This document shows, one piece after another, positions 45,621 to 55,795 of a stretch of DNA of 64,000 nt. The DNA is taken from the NCBI RefSeq assembly GCF_018760365.1, contig NZ_JAHIAB010000001.1, positions 265,813 to 329,812 on the forward strand, in the 5' to 3' direction. Source of the stretch: Pseudooceanicola endophyticus (lineage in GTDB: Bacteria; Pseudomonadota; Alphaproteobacteria; Rhodobacterales; Rhodobacteraceae). Position 1 is the stretch's first letter; each line of letters opens with the position of its first letter. The notes under the pieces are model-generated. The model was not told where the DNA came from. It made no database searches and saw nothing but the letters and a program-made list of their open reading frames with translations. Both the position numbers and the translations under genes were made by a program.

Positions 45621-46024
45621 GTCTCATCATCCTCTGGTGCGTCCATGACCTCCTTGGCGAGCGCGGCGGCCCGGGTCATGGCGGGTATGCCGGCGAACAT
45701 CGACATCTGTGCGATGGCCTCGGCGATTTCCTGTTTCGTGGCGCCGACCTCTAGCAGGTGGCGCACGGTGAGGCGCAGCTGGCTTTCCGCCTGCGCGCCG
45801 TGCATGGTCAGACCCGCAAGGGTCAGGAAGAGGCGGGTCTTGGCGTCCAGCCCCTCCTTGTTGAAGGCCTTGCCGAAGGCCATCTCCATCCAGTCCTTGG
45901 GCATCACCGGCCAGAGCGTCTCGAAGCCCTTGGGGGTGAAGGTCTCAAGCGAGGGGTTCATGGCCTTCGCCATGTCCTGGGCCTGCGCCATGAAGAACTC
46001 GAACGGGTTCTTCGGATCGCTCAT
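45617..46024 (-). CDS. Carboxymuconolactone decarboxylase-like protein inside the nuo cluster
   Basis: The 135-residue protein has the CMD (AhpD-like) fold: [43 protein letters not shown] is its core. The CxxC of AhpD is missing (the position reads HGAQ), so peroxidase activity is not expected. An N-terminal helical part precedes it. It overlaps both neighbours by four bases, which ties it firmly to the complex I operon. It matches one of the unidentified frames known inside Paracoccus nuo clusters in position; its role is unknown. Confidence 0.82.
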   Translation of the reverse strand: MSDPKNPFEFFMAQAQDMAKAMNPSLETFTPKGFETLWPVMPKDWMEMAFGKAFNKEGLDAKTRLFLTLAGLTMHGAQAESQLRLTVRHLLEVGATKQEIAEAIAQMSMFAGIPAMTRAAALAKEVMDAPEDDET

Positions 46025-46440
46025 GCCGCCTCCCCTTCCGCCGCGATCACGCGGGCCAGATCCTGGAGCGTCGCCATGTAACCGGCGATCTCCTGCGGGT
46101 CCTGGCCCAGCTCTTCCAGCAGGTCGGGGGCCTTGACGGCGACCATCTGCGCCAGGCGCACCAGCGGTCCGCGCGGCAGAGCGCGGATCTCGGACTGGAT
46201 GGGCGCGGGCAGCGCGGCCCGGGTCGCCTGCGCCTCGGGCGCGGCAGGATCAAGCGCACCGGCCACGATGACGAGGATGGCCAGGCCATCTTCCAGCTCG
46301 CTGTCGGTAAAGTCGTCATCGGCCCAGGCATCGTCGCAGACCGCCAGGATCTCGCGGATCACCGGAACGCCGACCTCGGCCACGCCAGAGAGCAGCTCCT
46401 GCGCGGTTTCGTTGTCGTAAAGGCCGGTCGTCGCGGTCAT
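46021..46440 (-). CDS. Acidic protein of unknown function inside the nuo cluster
   Basis: The ATG at 46440 gives 139 residues; a longer frame upstream runs into nuoI and is rejected. The protein is acidic and all-helical (SELEDGLAILVIVAGALDPAAPEAQATRAALPAPIQSEI, no signal peptide), and no family is recognised. Its stop overlaps the start of the CMD-like gene by four bases and the gene lies 10 bp after nuoI. The tight packing suggests an assembly or regulatory role for complex I, but this is only an inference. Confidence 0.75.
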   Translation of the reverse strand: MTATTGLYDNETAQELLSGVAEVGVPVIREILAVCDDAWADDDFTDSELEDGLAILVIVAGALDPAAPEAQATRAALPAPIQSEIRALPRGPLVRLAQMVAVKAPDLLEELGQDPQEIAGYMATLQDLARVIAAEGEAA

Positions 46441-46450
46441 CGGGGGGTCC

Positions 46451-46945
46451 TCAGCGGTAGGGGGCGTCAAGCTCGAGGTTGCGGGCGATCTCGGCTTCCC
46501 AGCGGGCGCCGTTCTCGAGCAGCTTCTGCTTGTCGTAGTAAAGTTCTTCGCGGGTCTCGGTGGAGAACTCGAAATTCGGGCCTTCGACGATGGCATCCAC
46601 CGGGCAGGCTTCCTGGCAGAAGCCGCAGTAGATGCATTTCGTCATGTCGATGTCGTAGCGCGTGGTCCGGCGAGAGCCGTCATCACGCGGTTCGGCATCG
46701 ATGGTGATGGCCTGCGCCGGGCAGATCGCCTCGCAGAGCTTGCAGGCGATGCAGCGCTCTTCCCCGTTGGGGTAGCGGCGCAGCGCGTGTTCGCCGCGGA
46801 AGCGGGGCGACAGGCGGCCCTTTTCATGCGGGTAATCCAGCGTGGGCTTGGGCGTGAAGAAGTACTTGAAGCCCAGCTTGAAGCCCTTGAAGAAATCGAC
46901 CAGCAGGAAGTACTTGGCCGCGCGGGTATAGTCGACGCTTGCCAT
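46451..46945 (-). CDS. nuoI: NADH-quinone oxidoreductase subunit I
   Basis: NuoI carries two [4Fe-4S] clusters, N6a and N6b, in the peripheral arm. Both motifs are complete: [16 protein letters not shown] and [16 protein letters not shown]. The 164-residue protein has the N-terminal amphipathic helix that lies on the membrane. It is 3 bp from nuoH. Confidence 0.98.
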   Translation of the reverse strand: MASVDYTRAAKYFLLVDFFKGFKLGFKYFFTPKPTLDYPHEKGRLSPRFRGEHALRRYPNGEERCIACKLCEAICPAQAITIDAEPRDDGSRRTTRYDIDMTKCIYCGFCQEACPVDAIVEGPNFEFSTETREELYYDKQKLLENGARWEAEIARNLELDAPYR

Positions 46946-46948
46946 GGA

Positions 46949-47989
46949 TCAGCCTCCAATCATCCAGCGGGCCCAGGCGCCGCCGAAAAGCTCGAATTTC
47001 GCGAGGAATGCCACCAGCACGACCCAGCCGAGCGACATCGGCAGGAAGACCTTCCAGCCGATCCGCATCAGCTGGTCGTAGCGGTAGCGCGGGGTGATCG
47101 CCTTCACCATGGCGAAGACGAAGAACACCAGGACGCATTTCAGGATGAACCACAGCACGCCGTCGGGCAGGCCCGGGATCGGCGACAGCCAGCCGCCGAA
47201 GAACAGCGTGGTCATCAGCGCGCACATCAGCACGATGGCGACATATTCCCCGATCATGAACAGCAGGAACGGGGTCGAGGAATATTCCACCTGGTAGCCC
47301 GCCACCAGTTCCGATTCCGCTTCCGGAAGGTCGAAGGGGGGGCGGTTGGTCTCGGCCAGGGCCGAGATCAGGAACAGGAAGACCATCGGCAGGTGCGGCA
47401 GCCAGTACCAGGAGAACAGGCCGAAGCGGCCGTCCTGGGCATGGACGATGTCGGTGAAGTTCATCGAACCGGTCGAGATGATGATGCCGATGATGATCAG
47501 GCCAATCGACACCTCGTAGGAGATCATCTGCGCCGCAGAGCGCAGCGAACCGAGGAACGGATATTTCGAGTTCGACGCCCAGCCGCCCATGATCACGCCG
47601 TAAACCTCAAGCGAGGAGACCGCGAAGACGTAGAGGATGGCGACGTTGATGTTCGACACCACCCAGCCGTCGTTGAACGGGATCACCGCCCAGGCCACCA
47701 TCGCCAGCACGAAGCTGAGCAGCGGCGCCAGGAAGAAGACGAACCGGTCGGCGCCCGCCGGCACCACGATTTCCTTGGTGATGTACTTGCCGAAGTCGGC
47801 GAAGCTTTGCAGCAGGCCGAAGACGCCCACCACGTTCGGGCCCTTGCGCAGCTGCACGGCCGCCCAGACCTTGCGGTCGCCGTAAAGCAGGAAGGCCAGC
47901 GCCACCAGAAGCGGCACGACAACCAGTAGCACCTGGCCGATGATGACCAGAAGGATGCCTATCGGGTTGGTGGTGAAAAACTCAGCCAT
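46949..47989 (-). CDS. nuoH: NADH-quinone oxidoreductase subunit H
   Basis: NuoH forms the quinone channel between the two arms of complex I. The 346-residue protein has eight membrane segments and the conserved block [20 protein letters not shown], with acidic residues of the quinone site. [17 protein letters not shown] is the typical N-terminal loop. The 276-bp gap upstream of it is the largest inside the cluster. Confidence 0.97.
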   Translation of the reverse strand: MAEFFTTNPIGILLVIIGQVLLVVVPLLVALAFLLYGDRKVWAAVQLRKGPNVVGVFGLLQSFADFGKYITKEIVVPAGADRFVFFLAPLLSFVLAMVAWAVIPFNDGWVVSNINVAILYVFAVSSLEVYGVIMGGWASNSKYPFLGSLRSAAQMISYEVSIGLIIIGIIISTGSMNFTDIVHAQDGRFGLFSWYWLPHLPMVFLFLISALAETNRPPFDLPEAESELVAGYQVEYSSTPFLLFMIGEYVAIVLMCALMTTLFFGGWLSPIPGLPDGVLWFILKCVLVFFVFAMVKAITPRYRYDQLMRIGWKVFLPMSLGWVVLVAFLAKFELFGGAWARWMIGG

Positions 47990-48126
47990 ATGTCCTCACA
48001 CCGTCGGTATTCCGTTGTCCCGCGCGATGCGCGGCGATGACGTCCGTCCGGGTCATTCCGTCTCCTCCGTGCCGGGCTGACAGTTCGGTATAAACCGCAT
48101 CTGCCGTTGCGACACCAGAGCCGCCG

Positions 48127-48139
48127 GGAACAATTCCCA
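48127..48139. promoter_or_regulatory. Short palindrome in the nuoG-nuoH gap
   Basis: GGGAA-CAA-TTCCC lies in the only gap of more than 250 bp inside the operon (47990-48265). It could mark a processing site or an internal operator. A second small hairpin, CCGCGC-GAT-GCGCGG, lies nearer nuoH. No gene is seen in the gap. Confidence 0.3.
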
Positions 48140-48265
48140 ACGGACGTCTTGAAAATCTTTCACCGCATCCCAGAGGCCCTTCCGCCCCCCGCAGGACCGG
48201 GCCCGAAGACGCCTTCGCGCCCCCTGCCCGGTGCGGGATATGAAGGGTCCGGGCCACTGCGAACC

Positions 48266-50281
48266 TCACTCTGCCGCCATCGGCGCGGCGGCGCGTTGTG
48301 CCGCCAGACGCGACAGTTCCGCCATCACCTGGGACGCCCGGGCAATCGGGTTGGTCAGGTAGAAATCGCCGACCGGCTTGGCGAAGGCGCCCTCGAAGAC
48401 CGTGCCCGCGGCCTCTGCCGTCCAGGCGTTTGCCGGCACCCGGTCGACCTGTGCCAGCAGCGGCTGGGCGGCGATCATCTTGCGGCGCAGCTGCGCCAGG
48501 CTGTCCCAGGGAAGGGCCTGGCCCAGCTCTGCCGAAAGCGCCCGCAGGATCGCCCAATTCTCCTTGGCCTCGCCCGGCGCATAGGCCGCGCGCATGGCCA
48601 GCTGGGGCCGGCCTTCGGTGTTCACGAACAGGCCGTTTTCCTCGGTATAGGCGGCGCCCGGCAGGATCACGTCGGCGCGGTGCGCGCCCCGGTCGCCGTG
48701 GCTGCCCTGGTAGATCACGAAGGGACCCGCCGGGATCTCGATCTCGTCGGCGCCCATGTTGTAGATCACGTCGGCCTTCAGCGCGGCCTCGATGCCGCCC
48801 TCGCAGACCGCGCCCACGTCCAGCGCACCGACCCGGCCCGCAGCGGTGTGCAGCACCAGGAATTTCGACCCCGCCTTCTCGGCCAGGTATTGCGCGGCGG
48901 CCAGCACGGCGGCGCCGTCCGGACCCGTCAGCGCGCCCATGCCAAGCACGACCACGGAGGGTTTTTCGGCCAGCGCAGAGAAGTCCTGCTCCATGAGGCG
49001 CAGCAGGTCGGCCCGGTCAGAGCCGAAATGGGTGTAGGGGAAGGTCAGGTCGGCGGCTTCGCCCACCAGCGTGACCTCGGCGCCCTTCGACCAGGCCTTG
49101 CGGATGCGGGCGTTCAGCACCGGCATCTCGACCGCCGGGTTGGCACCGATGATGTGGATCGCCTGGGCGGTGTCCAGATCCTCGATCGCGGCGGTGCCGA
49201 CATAGGCCGAGCGGTTGGCGGCGGGCAGCTTGGCGCCATCGGTGCGCGCCTCGACCATGCCGCCCAGCCCCTCGATCAGGGTCTTGAGCGAGAAGGCGGC
49301 CTCCACCGGGGCAAGATCCCCGACCAGGCCGGCCACCTTGGCACCTTTCATGGCAGCGGCAGCGGCGGCCAGCGCCTCGGCCCAGGTGGCGGGCTTGAGC
49401 TTGCCGGCGACGCGGACATAGGGCTGGTCCAGGCGCTGGCGGCGCAGGCCGTCCCAGATGAAGCGCGTCTTGTCGGAAATCCATTCCTCGTTCACGCCAT
49501 CATGGTTGCGCGGGATGATCCGCTTCACTTCGCGGCCCTTGGTATCGACGCGGATATTGGCGCCCATGGCGTCCATCACGTCGATGGTCTCGGTCTTGGT
49601 CAGCTCCCAGGGGCGGGCGGTGAAGGCATAGGGCTTGGAGGTCAGCGCGCCGACCGGGCACAGGTCGATGATGTTGCCCTGCAGGTTCGAGCTGAGCGTC
49701 TGGTTCAGATACGAGGTGATCTCGGCATCCTCGCCGCGCCCGGTCTGGCCCATCTGGGTGCTGCCCGCGACCTCGGTGGTGAAGCGGACGCAGCGCGTGC
49801 AGGAGATGCAGCGCGTCATGTGGGTTTCGACCAGCGGGCCGAGGTTCAGGTCGTCGCTGGCGCGCTTGGCCTCGCGGTAGCGCGAGAAATCGACACCATA
49901 GGCCATGGCCTGATCCTGAAGATCGCATTCCCCGCCCTGGTCACAGATCGGGCAGTCCAGCGGGTGGTTGATGAGCAGGAACTCCATCACCCCCTCGCGG
50001 GCCTTCTTGACCATCGGCGACTTGGTCTTGACCACCGGCGGCTGGCCTTCCGGCCCCGGACGCAGGTCCTTGACCTGCATCGCGCAGGAGGCGGTGGGCT
50101 TGGGCGGGCCGCCGACGACCTCGACCAGGCACATGCGGCAGTTGCCGGCAATCGACAGACGCTCGTGGTAGCAGAAGCGGGGCACTTCGACGCCCGCCTG
50201 CTCGCATGCCTGCAGCAGCGTCAGGGCCGGATCCACCTCGATCTCGTTGTCGTCGATGATGATCTTGCGAAGGTCAGACAT
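48266..50281 (-). CDS. nuoG: NADH-quinone oxidoreductase subunit G
   Basis: NuoG is the large iron-sulfur subunit. The N-terminus has a [2Fe-2S] ferredoxin domain (CYHERLS ... CRMCLVE), the His-ligated [4Fe-4S] N5 site ([19 protein letters not shown]) and [11 protein letters not shown] molybdopterin-oxidoreductase-like part (about 220-620) follows, without cofactor ligands. Length 671 is close to the Paracoccus Nqo3 subunit. It lies 7 bp after the DUF5333 gene. Confidence 0.97.
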   Translation of the reverse strand: MSDLRKIIIDDNEIEVDPALTLLQACEQAGVEVPRFCYHERLSIAGNCRMCLVEVVGGPPKPTASCAMQVKDLRPGPEGQPPVVKTKSPMVKKAREGVMEFLLINHPLDCPICDQGGECDLQDQAMAYGVDFSRYREAKRASDDLNLGPLVETHMTRCISCTRCVRFTTEVAGSTQMGQTGRGEDAEITSYLNQTLSSNLQGNIIDLCPVGALTSKPYAFTARPWELTKTETIDVMDAMGANIRVDTKGREVKRIIPRNHDGVNEEWISDKTRFIWDGLRRQRLDQPYVRVAGKLKPATWAEALAAAAAAMKGAKVAGLVGDLAPVEAAFSLKTLIEGLGGMVEARTDGAKLPAANRSAYVGTAAIEDLDTAQAIHIIGANPAVEMPVLNARIRKAWSKGAEVTLVGEAADLTFPYTHFGSDRADLLRLMEQDFSALAEKPSVVVLGMGALTGPDGAAVLAAAQYLAEKAGSKFLVLHTAAGRVGALDVGAVCEGGIEAALKADVIYNMGADEIEIPAGPFVIYQGSHGDRGAHRADVILPGAAYTEENGLFVNTEGRPQLAMRAAYAPGEAKENWAILRALSAELGQALPWDSLAQLRRKMIAAQPLLAQVDRVPANAWTAEAAGTVFEGAFAKPVGDFYLTNPIARASQVMAELSRLAAQRAAAPMAAE

Positions 50282-50287
50282 GGGTGC

Positions 50288-50713
50288 TCACTTTTCTCTC
50301 AGAAGGACACCGATCTGGCTGCCCCGTGCGATCTCTTGCTTGCCGAGCGTGCACAGGTCAGCGGTCTTGGTCGGGTCCAGACCCTGGGATTTGACGTAAC
50401 TCTCGCCCAGCTTGCGGATGCGGGCCTTCTCCGCCTTGCTGGTGATGTATTCCTTGATCTCGGTGCGCGTGTAGCCCATGGCCAGCGCCTGGTTCTTGAG
50501 CTCGTTCAGGAACAGCAGGCCCTTCACGGTGCGCGCATCGATGCTGTCGCACTTGTTGCTGATCTCGATGGCGATCCCGACCCAGAGCATGGGCCGGTCG
50601 AGCGAGGCCACCTCGCGCAGCGGCAGTTTCGGATTGGCGGCCAGGGCCGGCGCGGCCAGCGCGACGGCTCCGGCCAGCACCGCGCCGCGCAGCCAGCGGC
50701 GGCGATGGCGCAT
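50288..50713 (-). CDS. DUF5333 protein inside the nuo cluster
   Basis: The ATG at 50713 begins a signal peptide (RRRWLRGAVLAGAVALAAPALAA, cleavage near A25). The 141-residue protein is helical and matches DUF5333 (CDSIDARTVKGLLFLNELKNQA, AEKARIRKLGESYV, EIARGSQIGVLL), a rhodobacterial family with no known function. It has two conserved Cys (about 56 and 122 in this start) that could form a disulfide in the periplasm. Its position, between nuoF and nuoG, is as in other members of the order. Confidence 0.8.
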   Translation of the reverse strand: MRHRRRWLRGAVLAGAVALAAPALAANPKLPLREVASLDRPMLWVGIAIEISNKCDSIDARTVKGLLFLNELKNQALAMGYTRTEIKEYITSKAEKARIRKLGESYVKSQGLDPTKTADLCTLGKQEIARGSQIGVLLREK

Positions 50714-50796
50714 CAGGGCGCGCAGATGTCCCCGCACCGGACGCAGCGCGACCCGGCGGCTGGGCGCCAGGGGCGCCCGGGGATATGCGCGCAGGC

Positions 50797-51159
50797 TCAC
50801 CATCCGGCGCAGGTCCCGCGCAGGGTCATGACATTGCCCGAGATCAGCTGCGCATCCGTGGCATCCGGACCCAGAGACCAGCTGTGGTCGGAGGTGCCGA
50901 ACTGCTGGATGCAGTAGCCGACGGCCTCGTAATCCCCGGCGGCACGGGCGCCCTTGGGGCTGCGCGCCGGATCCTTCACGGTCACCACGAACTGCTTGTT
51001 GTCGCCATCGACGCCCTCGACCCCGGCCAGGAAGTACTGCCCGTCGAAAGAGGGCGCGCCGCTCTTGGCCATCTGCGACAGCTTGCCGGCCGTGCAGGAG
51101 GCCAGCCCCAGCACCAGAACCGTCAGGGCAAGCCCCCGGAGAGCGTTTTGTTTCGTCAT
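50797..51159 (-). CDS. Small lipoprotein inside the nuo cluster
   Basis: The ATG at 51159 gives 120 residues with a lipoprotein signal ending LGLASC (Cys22). The mature part has a VGYCIQQFGTSDHSW core and a second pair of Cys (83 and 117), which suggests a small disulfide-bonded periplasmic fold. I do not recognise a family. It lies 14 bp after nuoF and is co-directional. A longer frame starting inside nuoF is rejected because it lacks the signal. Confidence 0.75.
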   Translation of the reverse strand: MTKQNALRGLALTVLVLGLASCTAGKLSQMAKSGAPSFDGQYFLAGVEGVDGDNKQFVVTVKDPARSPKGARAAGDYEAVGYCIQQFGTSDHSWSLGPDATDAQLISGNVMTLRGTCAGW

Positions 51160-51173
51160 GATAGTCACCGTCT

Positions 51174-52478
51174 TCAGCTGGCCTTGGGCATCAGGATGGA
51201 TGCGGATCGGCCGGTCTTCTGTTTCTTGATGCGGTCCTCGATCTCGCCACGGAAGTGGCGGACAAGGCCCTGGATCGGCCAGGCGGCCGCGTCGCCGAGG
51301 GCACAGATCGTGTGCCCCTCGACCTGTTTGGTCACCGACAGCAGCATGTCGATTTCCTCGACCTCGGCCTCGCCCGTGACGAGGCGGTCCATGACGCGGC
51401 TCATCCAGCCGGTGCCTTCGCGGCAGGGCGTGCACTGGCCGCAGCTCTCATGCTTGAAGAACTTGGCCAGGCGCCACACGGCTTTCACCACGTCGGTGTT
51501 CTGATCCATGATGATCATGCAGCCGGTGCCGAAGCTGGACTGGTTGGCGCGCATCCAGTCGAAATCGAAGATCGCGTCTTCCAGCTTGTCCTTCGGCAGC
51601 ACCGGGCAGGAGGCGCCGCCGGGGATGATGGCCTTGAGGTTGTCCCAGCCGCCGCGCACGCCGCCGCCGTGCTTCTCGATGATCTCGCGGACCGAAAGGC
51701 CCATCTGTTCCTCGAAGACGCAGGGGGTGTTCACGTGGCCGGTCAGCGCCATCAGCTTGGTGCCGACGTTGTTGGGCCGCCCGAAGGAGCTGAACCATTC
51801 CGCGCCGCGCCGGATGATCGTCGGCACGACCGAGATAGATTCCACGTTGTTCACCGTGGTCGGGCAGCCATAGAGGCCCGCGCCCGCCGGGAAGGGCGGC
51901 TTCATCCGGGGCATCCCCTTCTTGCCTTCCAGGCTTTCCAGCAGCGCGGTTTCCTCGCCGCAGATATAGGCCCCTGCCCCATGGGTCAGGTAAAGGTCGA
52001 ACTTCCAGCCCGACCCGCAGGCATTGTCGCCGATCAGGCCGGCATCATAGGCCTCGTTGATGGCGGTTTGCAGGGCTTCGCGTTCGCGGATGTATTCGCC
52101 GCGGATATAGATGTAGGCGGCATGGGCCCCCATCGCGAAGGAGGCGATCAGCGCGCCCTCCACCAGGTGGTGGGGGTCGTGGCGCATGATCTCGCGGTCC
52201 TTGCAGGTCGCGGGCTCGGATTCGTCGGCGTTGATCACCAGATAGGAGGGACGACCGTCGGTCTCCTTCGGCATGAAGGACCACTTGAGGCCGGTCGGGA
52301 AGCCCGCGCCGCCCCGGCCCCGCAGGCCCGAGTCCTTGACCTGCTGGATGATCCAGTCGCGGCCATTGGCAAGGATGCCGCCGGTGTTGTCCCAAAGGCC
52401 GCGCGCCTGCGCGCCTTTCAGGGAGCGGTCCTTCATCCCGTAGAGGTTCGTGAAGATACGGTCCTGATCCTGGAGCAT
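51174..52478 (-). CDS. nuoF: NADH-quinone oxidoreductase subunit F
   Basis: NuoF binds NADH and FMN and holds the N3 [4Fe-4S] cluster. The 434-residue protein has [16 protein letters not shown] (FMN/NADH region), [17 protein letters not shown] and the cluster motif [14 protein letters not shown]. It follows the DUF5337 gene by 3 bp. Confidence 0.98.
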   Translation of the reverse strand: MLQDQDRIFTNLYGMKDRSLKGAQARGLWDNTGGILANGRDWIIQQVKDSGLRGRGGAGFPTGLKWSFMPKETDGRPSYLVINADESEPATCKDREIMRHDPHHLVEGALIASFAMGAHAAYIYIRGEYIREREALQTAINEAYDAGLIGDNACGSGWKFDLYLTHGAGAYICGEETALLESLEGKKGMPRMKPPFPAGAGLYGCPTTVNNVESISVVPTIIRRGAEWFSSFGRPNNVGTKLMALTGHVNTPCVFEEQMGLSVREIIEKHGGGVRGGWDNLKAIIPGGASCPVLPKDKLEDAIFDFDWMRANQSSFGTGCMIIMDQNTDVVKAVWRLAKFFKHESCGQCTPCREGTGWMSRVMDRLVTGEAEVEEIDMLLSVTKQVEGHTICALGDAAAWPIQGLVRHFRGEIEDRIKKQKTGRSASILMPKAS

Positions 52479-52481
52479 GTC

Positions 52482-52712
52482 TTACCCTTTGTCATCCCGG
52501 CGCGCGCGCCAGATCCGTGTCGCCTCCACCAGCACCCAGACAAGGGCGACGATGGCCGCGAAATCCAACAGGAAGGCATACCGACCCGGCAGCCCCATCT
52601 TTCCCCCGAGAAGCTGAAGACCCATCCACGCCAGCATCGTCACCGCGATGACAATCGCCAGTTGCCGGCTTTTCCGAGCCCGGGCGATCTGCGTGGAACG
52701 GTCTCCCGTCAT
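52482..52712 (-). CDS. DUF5337 small membrane protein inside the nuo cluster
   Basis: The 76-residue protein has two membrane segments (about 17-35 and 46-64) with charged ends: RARKSRQLAIVIAV ... LLDFAAIVALVWVL. It matches DUF5337, a family of unknown function found in this position in Rhodobacterales. It starts about 95 bp after nuoE and is 3 bp from nuoF. It could help assembly of the membrane or peripheral arm, which is an inference. Confidence 0.78.
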   Translation of the reverse strand: MTGDRSTQIARARKSRQLAIVIAVTMLAWMGLQLLGGKMGLPGRYAFLLDFAAIVALVWVLVEATRIWRARRDDKG

Positions 52713-52807
52713 CTCCTCTCCTCATCCGGCAGGCTCCGCCACCTGCCTTCGGGGTCTCCTAACCCTGGCCGCGCCCGCCCTCGGGCACGCCCCTCGTCAA
52801 CGGATGC

Positions 52808-53518
52808 TCAGCGCATCCAGGGCGCGACGATGGGCACCTCGGTCCCGTCGATGCGCTTGATCGTCTCGCCGATGTCGACGGCCCGCTGGGCGCTGGCATT
52901 GTGCGGCGCGCGCTCGGCCGCGTCGAAATCGGTCAGCACCTTCGGGCCGCCCAGCGGCTCGGCGGCGTAGCGGCCGTTCTGGGGCCCCGGCACCGGCACC
53001 TCACCGGCGGCCAGCTTGTCCAGCAGCGCGGCAAAGCCCTCGACCGTCAGGTCTTCGTAATAGTCCTTGCCGATGGCGGCCATGGGCGCGTTGGTGCAGG
53101 CGCCCAGGCACTCCACCTCTTCCCAGGAGAACTTGCCATCGGCAGAGAGCGTCATCGCCTTCGGCGCGATCTTCTCCTTGCAGACGGCGATCAGATCCTC
53201 GGCGCCGCAGATCATGCAGGTGGTGGTGCCGCAGACCTGGATATGCGCCACGCTGCCAACCGGCTGAAGCTGGAACATGAAGTAGAAGGTCGCCACCTCG
53301 AGCACGCGGATATAGGCCATGTCCAGCATCTGGGCCACGGTCTCGATCGCGGGCTTGCTCAGCCAGCCTTCCTGTTCCTGCGCGCGCCAGAGCAGCGAAA
53401 TGCAGGCGCTGGCCTGACGGCCTTCGGGGAATTTTGCGATCTGCGTCTTGGCCCATTGGAGATTGGCCTCGGTGAAGGCGAAGCTCTCGGGCTGTTCGTG
53501 GTGCAGGCGTCTCAGCAT
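52808..53518 (-). CDS. nuoE: NADH-quinone oxidoreductase subunit E
   Basis: NuoE is the 24-kDa [2Fe-2S] subunit. The thioredoxin-like fold has the ligands in CGTTTC (CX4C) and CLGAC (CX3C). The 236-residue protein is longer than the E. coli form (166) because of an extra C-terminal part of about 60 residues, Pro/Ala-rich, as in alphaproteobacterial and mitochondrial forms. A 137-bp gap with two strong hairpins lies before it. Confidence 0.97.
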   Translation of the reverse strand: MLRRLHHEQPESFAFTEANLQWAKTQIAKFPEGRQASACISLLWRAQEQEGWLSKPAIETVAQMLDMAYIRVLEVATFYFMFQLQPVGSVAHIQVCGTTTCMICGAEDLIAVCKEKIAPKAMTLSADGKFSWEEVECLGACTNAPMAAIGKDYYEDLTVEGFAALLDKLAAGEVPVPGPQNGRYAAEPLGGPKVLTDFDAAERAPHNASAQRAVDIGETIKRIDGTEVPIVAPWMR

Positions 53519-53556
53519 CGGCTCAGGTCCCGTCCTTCTTTCGTGTCTCTGACAAG

Positions 53557-53598
53557 GCCCCCAGGGGGCGCTCCTCGCTCTGCCCGGGCGTCCCGGGC
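53557..53598. promoter_or_regulatory. Hairpins between the lipoprotein gene and nuoE
   Basis: GCCCCC-A-GGGGGC (53557-53569) and GCCCGGG-CGT-CCCGGGC (53582-53598) lie in the 137-bp gap (53519-53655). They may stabilise or cut the polycistronic RNA between nuoD and nuoE. Neither has a U-run. Confidence 0.4.
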
Positions 53599-53655
53599 GG
53601 GTGGCCGTTCGGCGGCCTCAGGTCTCCGGCATTGACGGGGCCGGTCCCGCATTCT

Positions 53656-53961
53656 TCACGACTTCGGCGCGCAGGCCCCGGTGGTCAGGCGCACGCCGCC
53701 GCCTTCAAGCCCGACGGCCTGCTTAGCAGCCATCCGGTAGCGCGCCATGGCAATCGCCTGGTCGCGGCTCAGCCCGGTCTGAAGCTCTACCGGCAGGTAG
53801 TCGCGCTCGGTGCGCAGCTCGCAGCCGACAGAGGCGACGGCCTGATCGAAGGCCAGCCCCTGCGCCTCGCTCACGTCCTGCGGGCGCATCGTGCAGGCCG
53901 ACAGCGCCCCTGCCCCGGTCAGGACAAGGGCCGCGATCAGACGGGCGCGCGGCGCCGCCAT
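53656..53961 (-). CDS. Small lipoprotein after nuoD
   Basis: The 101-residue protein has a lipoprotein signal ending GALSAC (Cys23). The mature part has two more Cys (47 and 97) and no recognised family. Its ATG overlaps the nuoD stop by one base (TGATG), so it is co-translated with nuoD. It is the second lipoprotein in this cluster. Confidence 0.72.
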   Translation of the reverse strand: MAAPRARLIAALVLTGAGALSACTMRPQDVSEAQGLAFDQAVASVGCELRTERDYLPVELQTGLSRDQAIAMARYRMAAKQAVGLEGGGVRLTTGACAPKS

Positions 53962-55178
53962 CAGCGGTCCACCTCGCCGAAGACGATATCCATGGAGCCC
54001 AGGATCGCCGCCACGTCGGCCAGCTGGTGCCCGGAGGCCACGTGGTCCATCGCCTGCAGGTGCAGATACCCCGGAGCGCGGATCTTGGCGCGGTAGGGCT
54101 TGTTGGAGCCATCGGCCACCAGATAGACGCCGAATTCGCCCTTCGGCGCTTCGACGGCGGCATAGACCTGCCCCTCGGGGACGTGGAAACCTTCGGTGTA
54201 AAGCTTGAAGTGGTGGATCAGGCTTTCCATCGAGGTCTTCATGTCGCTGCGCTTGGGCGGCGTCAGCTTGCCGCGCACCAGAACGTCGCCGGGGGTCTCG
54301 CGCAGCTTCACGAGGGCCTGGCGGATGATCTTGGTGCTTTCGCGCATCTCGGCCATGCGGCAGAGGTAGCGGTCATAGCAATCGCCATTGGTGCCGACGG
54401 GGATCTGGAACTCGAACTCGTCGTAGCATTCGTAGGGCTGGGCGCGCCGCAGGTCCCAGGCCAGGCCCGTGCCCCGCGCCATCACGCCCGAGAAGCCGCG
54501 CTGCTGGATGTCCTCTTCGGTCACCAGACCGATGTTGACGTTGCGCTGCTTGAAGATGCGGTTTTCCGTCAGCAGCTCGTCGATGTCATCCAGCTTGGCG
54601 GGGAATTCGATCGCCCATTCCTCGATGTCGTCGATCAGCTTGTCGGTCAGGTCCTGGTGGACGCCGCCGGGGCGGAAATAGGCGGCGTGGAAGCGCGCCC
54701 CCGAGGCGCGTTCGTAGAACATCACCAGCTTTTCGCGTTCGACGAAGCCCCAGAGCGGCGGCGTCAGCGCGCCCACGTCCATGGCCTGGGTCGTGACGTT
54801 CAGCAGGTGGTTCAGCACGCGACCGATCTCGCAGAACAGCACCCGGATCAGCGAGGCGCGCTTGGTGATCTCGGTTCCGGTCAGCCGTTCGATGGCCAGG
54901 CACCAGGCATGTTCCTGATTCATCGGCGCCACGTAATCGAGGCGGTCGAAATACGGCAGGTTCTGCAGGTAGGTGCGGCTTTCCATCAGCTTCTCGGTGC
55001 CGCGGTGCAGCAGGCCGATATGGGGATCGGCACGCTCGACGATCTCGCCGTCGAGTTCCAGCACCATGCGCAGCACGCCGTGGGCTGCCGGGTGCTGGGG
55101 CCCGAAGTTGATGTTGAAGTTGCGGATCTTCTGTTCGCCGGTCAGCGCGTCTTCGAAGCCTTTGGACCCGTCCATCAT
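53961..55178 (-). CDS. nuoD: NADH-quinone oxidoreductase subunit D
   Basis: NuoD (49-kDa subunit) forms the quinone site with NuoB. The 405-residue protein has [18 protein letters not shown] at the N-terminus, with the His and Tyr region that contacts quinone, and [29 protein letters not shown]. It is separate from nuoC, unlike the fused NuoCD of E. coli, and overlaps nuoC by four bases. Confidence 0.98.
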   Translation of the reverse strand: MMDGSKGFEDALTGEQKIRNFNINFGPQHPAAHGVLRMVLELDGEIVERADPHIGLLHRGTEKLMESRTYLQNLPYFDRLDYVAPMNQEHAWCLAIERLTGTEITKRASLIRVLFCEIGRVLNHLLNVTTQAMDVGALTPPLWGFVEREKLVMFYERASGARFHAAYFRPGGVHQDLTDKLIDDIEEWAIEFPAKLDDIDELLTENRIFKQRNVNIGLVTEEDIQQRGFSGVMARGTGLAWDLRRAQPYECYDEFEFQIPVGTNGDCYDRYLCRMAEMRESTKIIRQALVKLRETPGDVLVRGKLTPPKRSDMKTSMESLIHHFKLYTEGFHVPEGQVYAAVEAPKGEFGVYLVADGSNKPYRAKIRAPGYLHLQAMDHVASGHQLADVAAILGSMDIVFGEVDR

Positions 55179-55783
55179 TTCGCCTCCGCTTTCTTCTCGT
55201 CGCCGGGCAGGATGTACTCGGCGCCCTCCCAGGGCGACATGAAGTCGAACTGGCGGTATTCCTGCACCAGCTTGATCGGCTCGTAGACGACGCGCTTGGC
55301 GGTCTCGTCATAGCGGACCTCGGTGTAGCCCGAGGTCGGGAAGTCCTTGCGCAGCGGATGGCCGCGGAAACCGTAGTCGGTCAGCAGGCGGCGCAGGTCC
55401 GGGTGCCCCGAGAACAGGATCCCGAACATGTCGAAGACCTCGCGCTCGAACCAGTTGGCCGAGGGGTGGACGGAGGTGATCGAGGGCACCATCTCGTCTT
55501 CGCGGATCGCGGCGCGCAGGCGGATGCGCTGGTTCTGGTACATCGACAGGAAGTGGTAGATCACGTCAAAGCGCCTGGGGCGCTCCGGCCAGTCGATGGC
55601 GGTGATGTCGACCAGGCTGGAGAAGCGGCAGGACGGATCCACGCGCAGGAATTCCACGAAGGCCACCAGGGCCGAGGGCGTCACGTCCAGCGTCAGCTCA
55701 CCGAAGGCGACCTCCCAGCCCGAGACGGCTTCGGGGTGCTTCGATTCGATATAGGCGCCGAGTTCTTTCAGGGCTTCGCTCAT
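55175..55783 (-). CDS. nuoC: NADH-quinone oxidoreductase subunit C
   Basis: NuoC (30-kDa subunit) is a structural part of the peripheral arm. The 202-residue protein has the family signature ERE(A/V)FDMFGI as [37 protein letters not shown]. It overlaps nuoD by four bases and is 12 bp from nuoB. Confidence 0.97.
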   Translation of the reverse strand: MSEALKELGAYIESKHPEAVSGWEVAFGELTLDVTPSALVAFVEFLRVDPSCRFSSLVDITAIDWPERPRRFDVIYHFLSMYQNQRIRLRAAIREDEMVPSITSVHPSANWFEREVFDMFGILFSGHPDLRRLLTDYGFRGHPLRKDFPTSGYTEVRYDETAKRVVYEPIKLVQEYRQFDFMSPWEGAEYILPGDEKKAEAK

Positions 55784-55795
55784 CGGGCCGTCTCC

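Noticed and set aside
47982-48557. Possible gene on the minus strand between nuoG and nuoH
   Set aside because: It lies mostly in another frame of nuoG and has no ribosome site or motif; the 276-bp gap appears non-coding.
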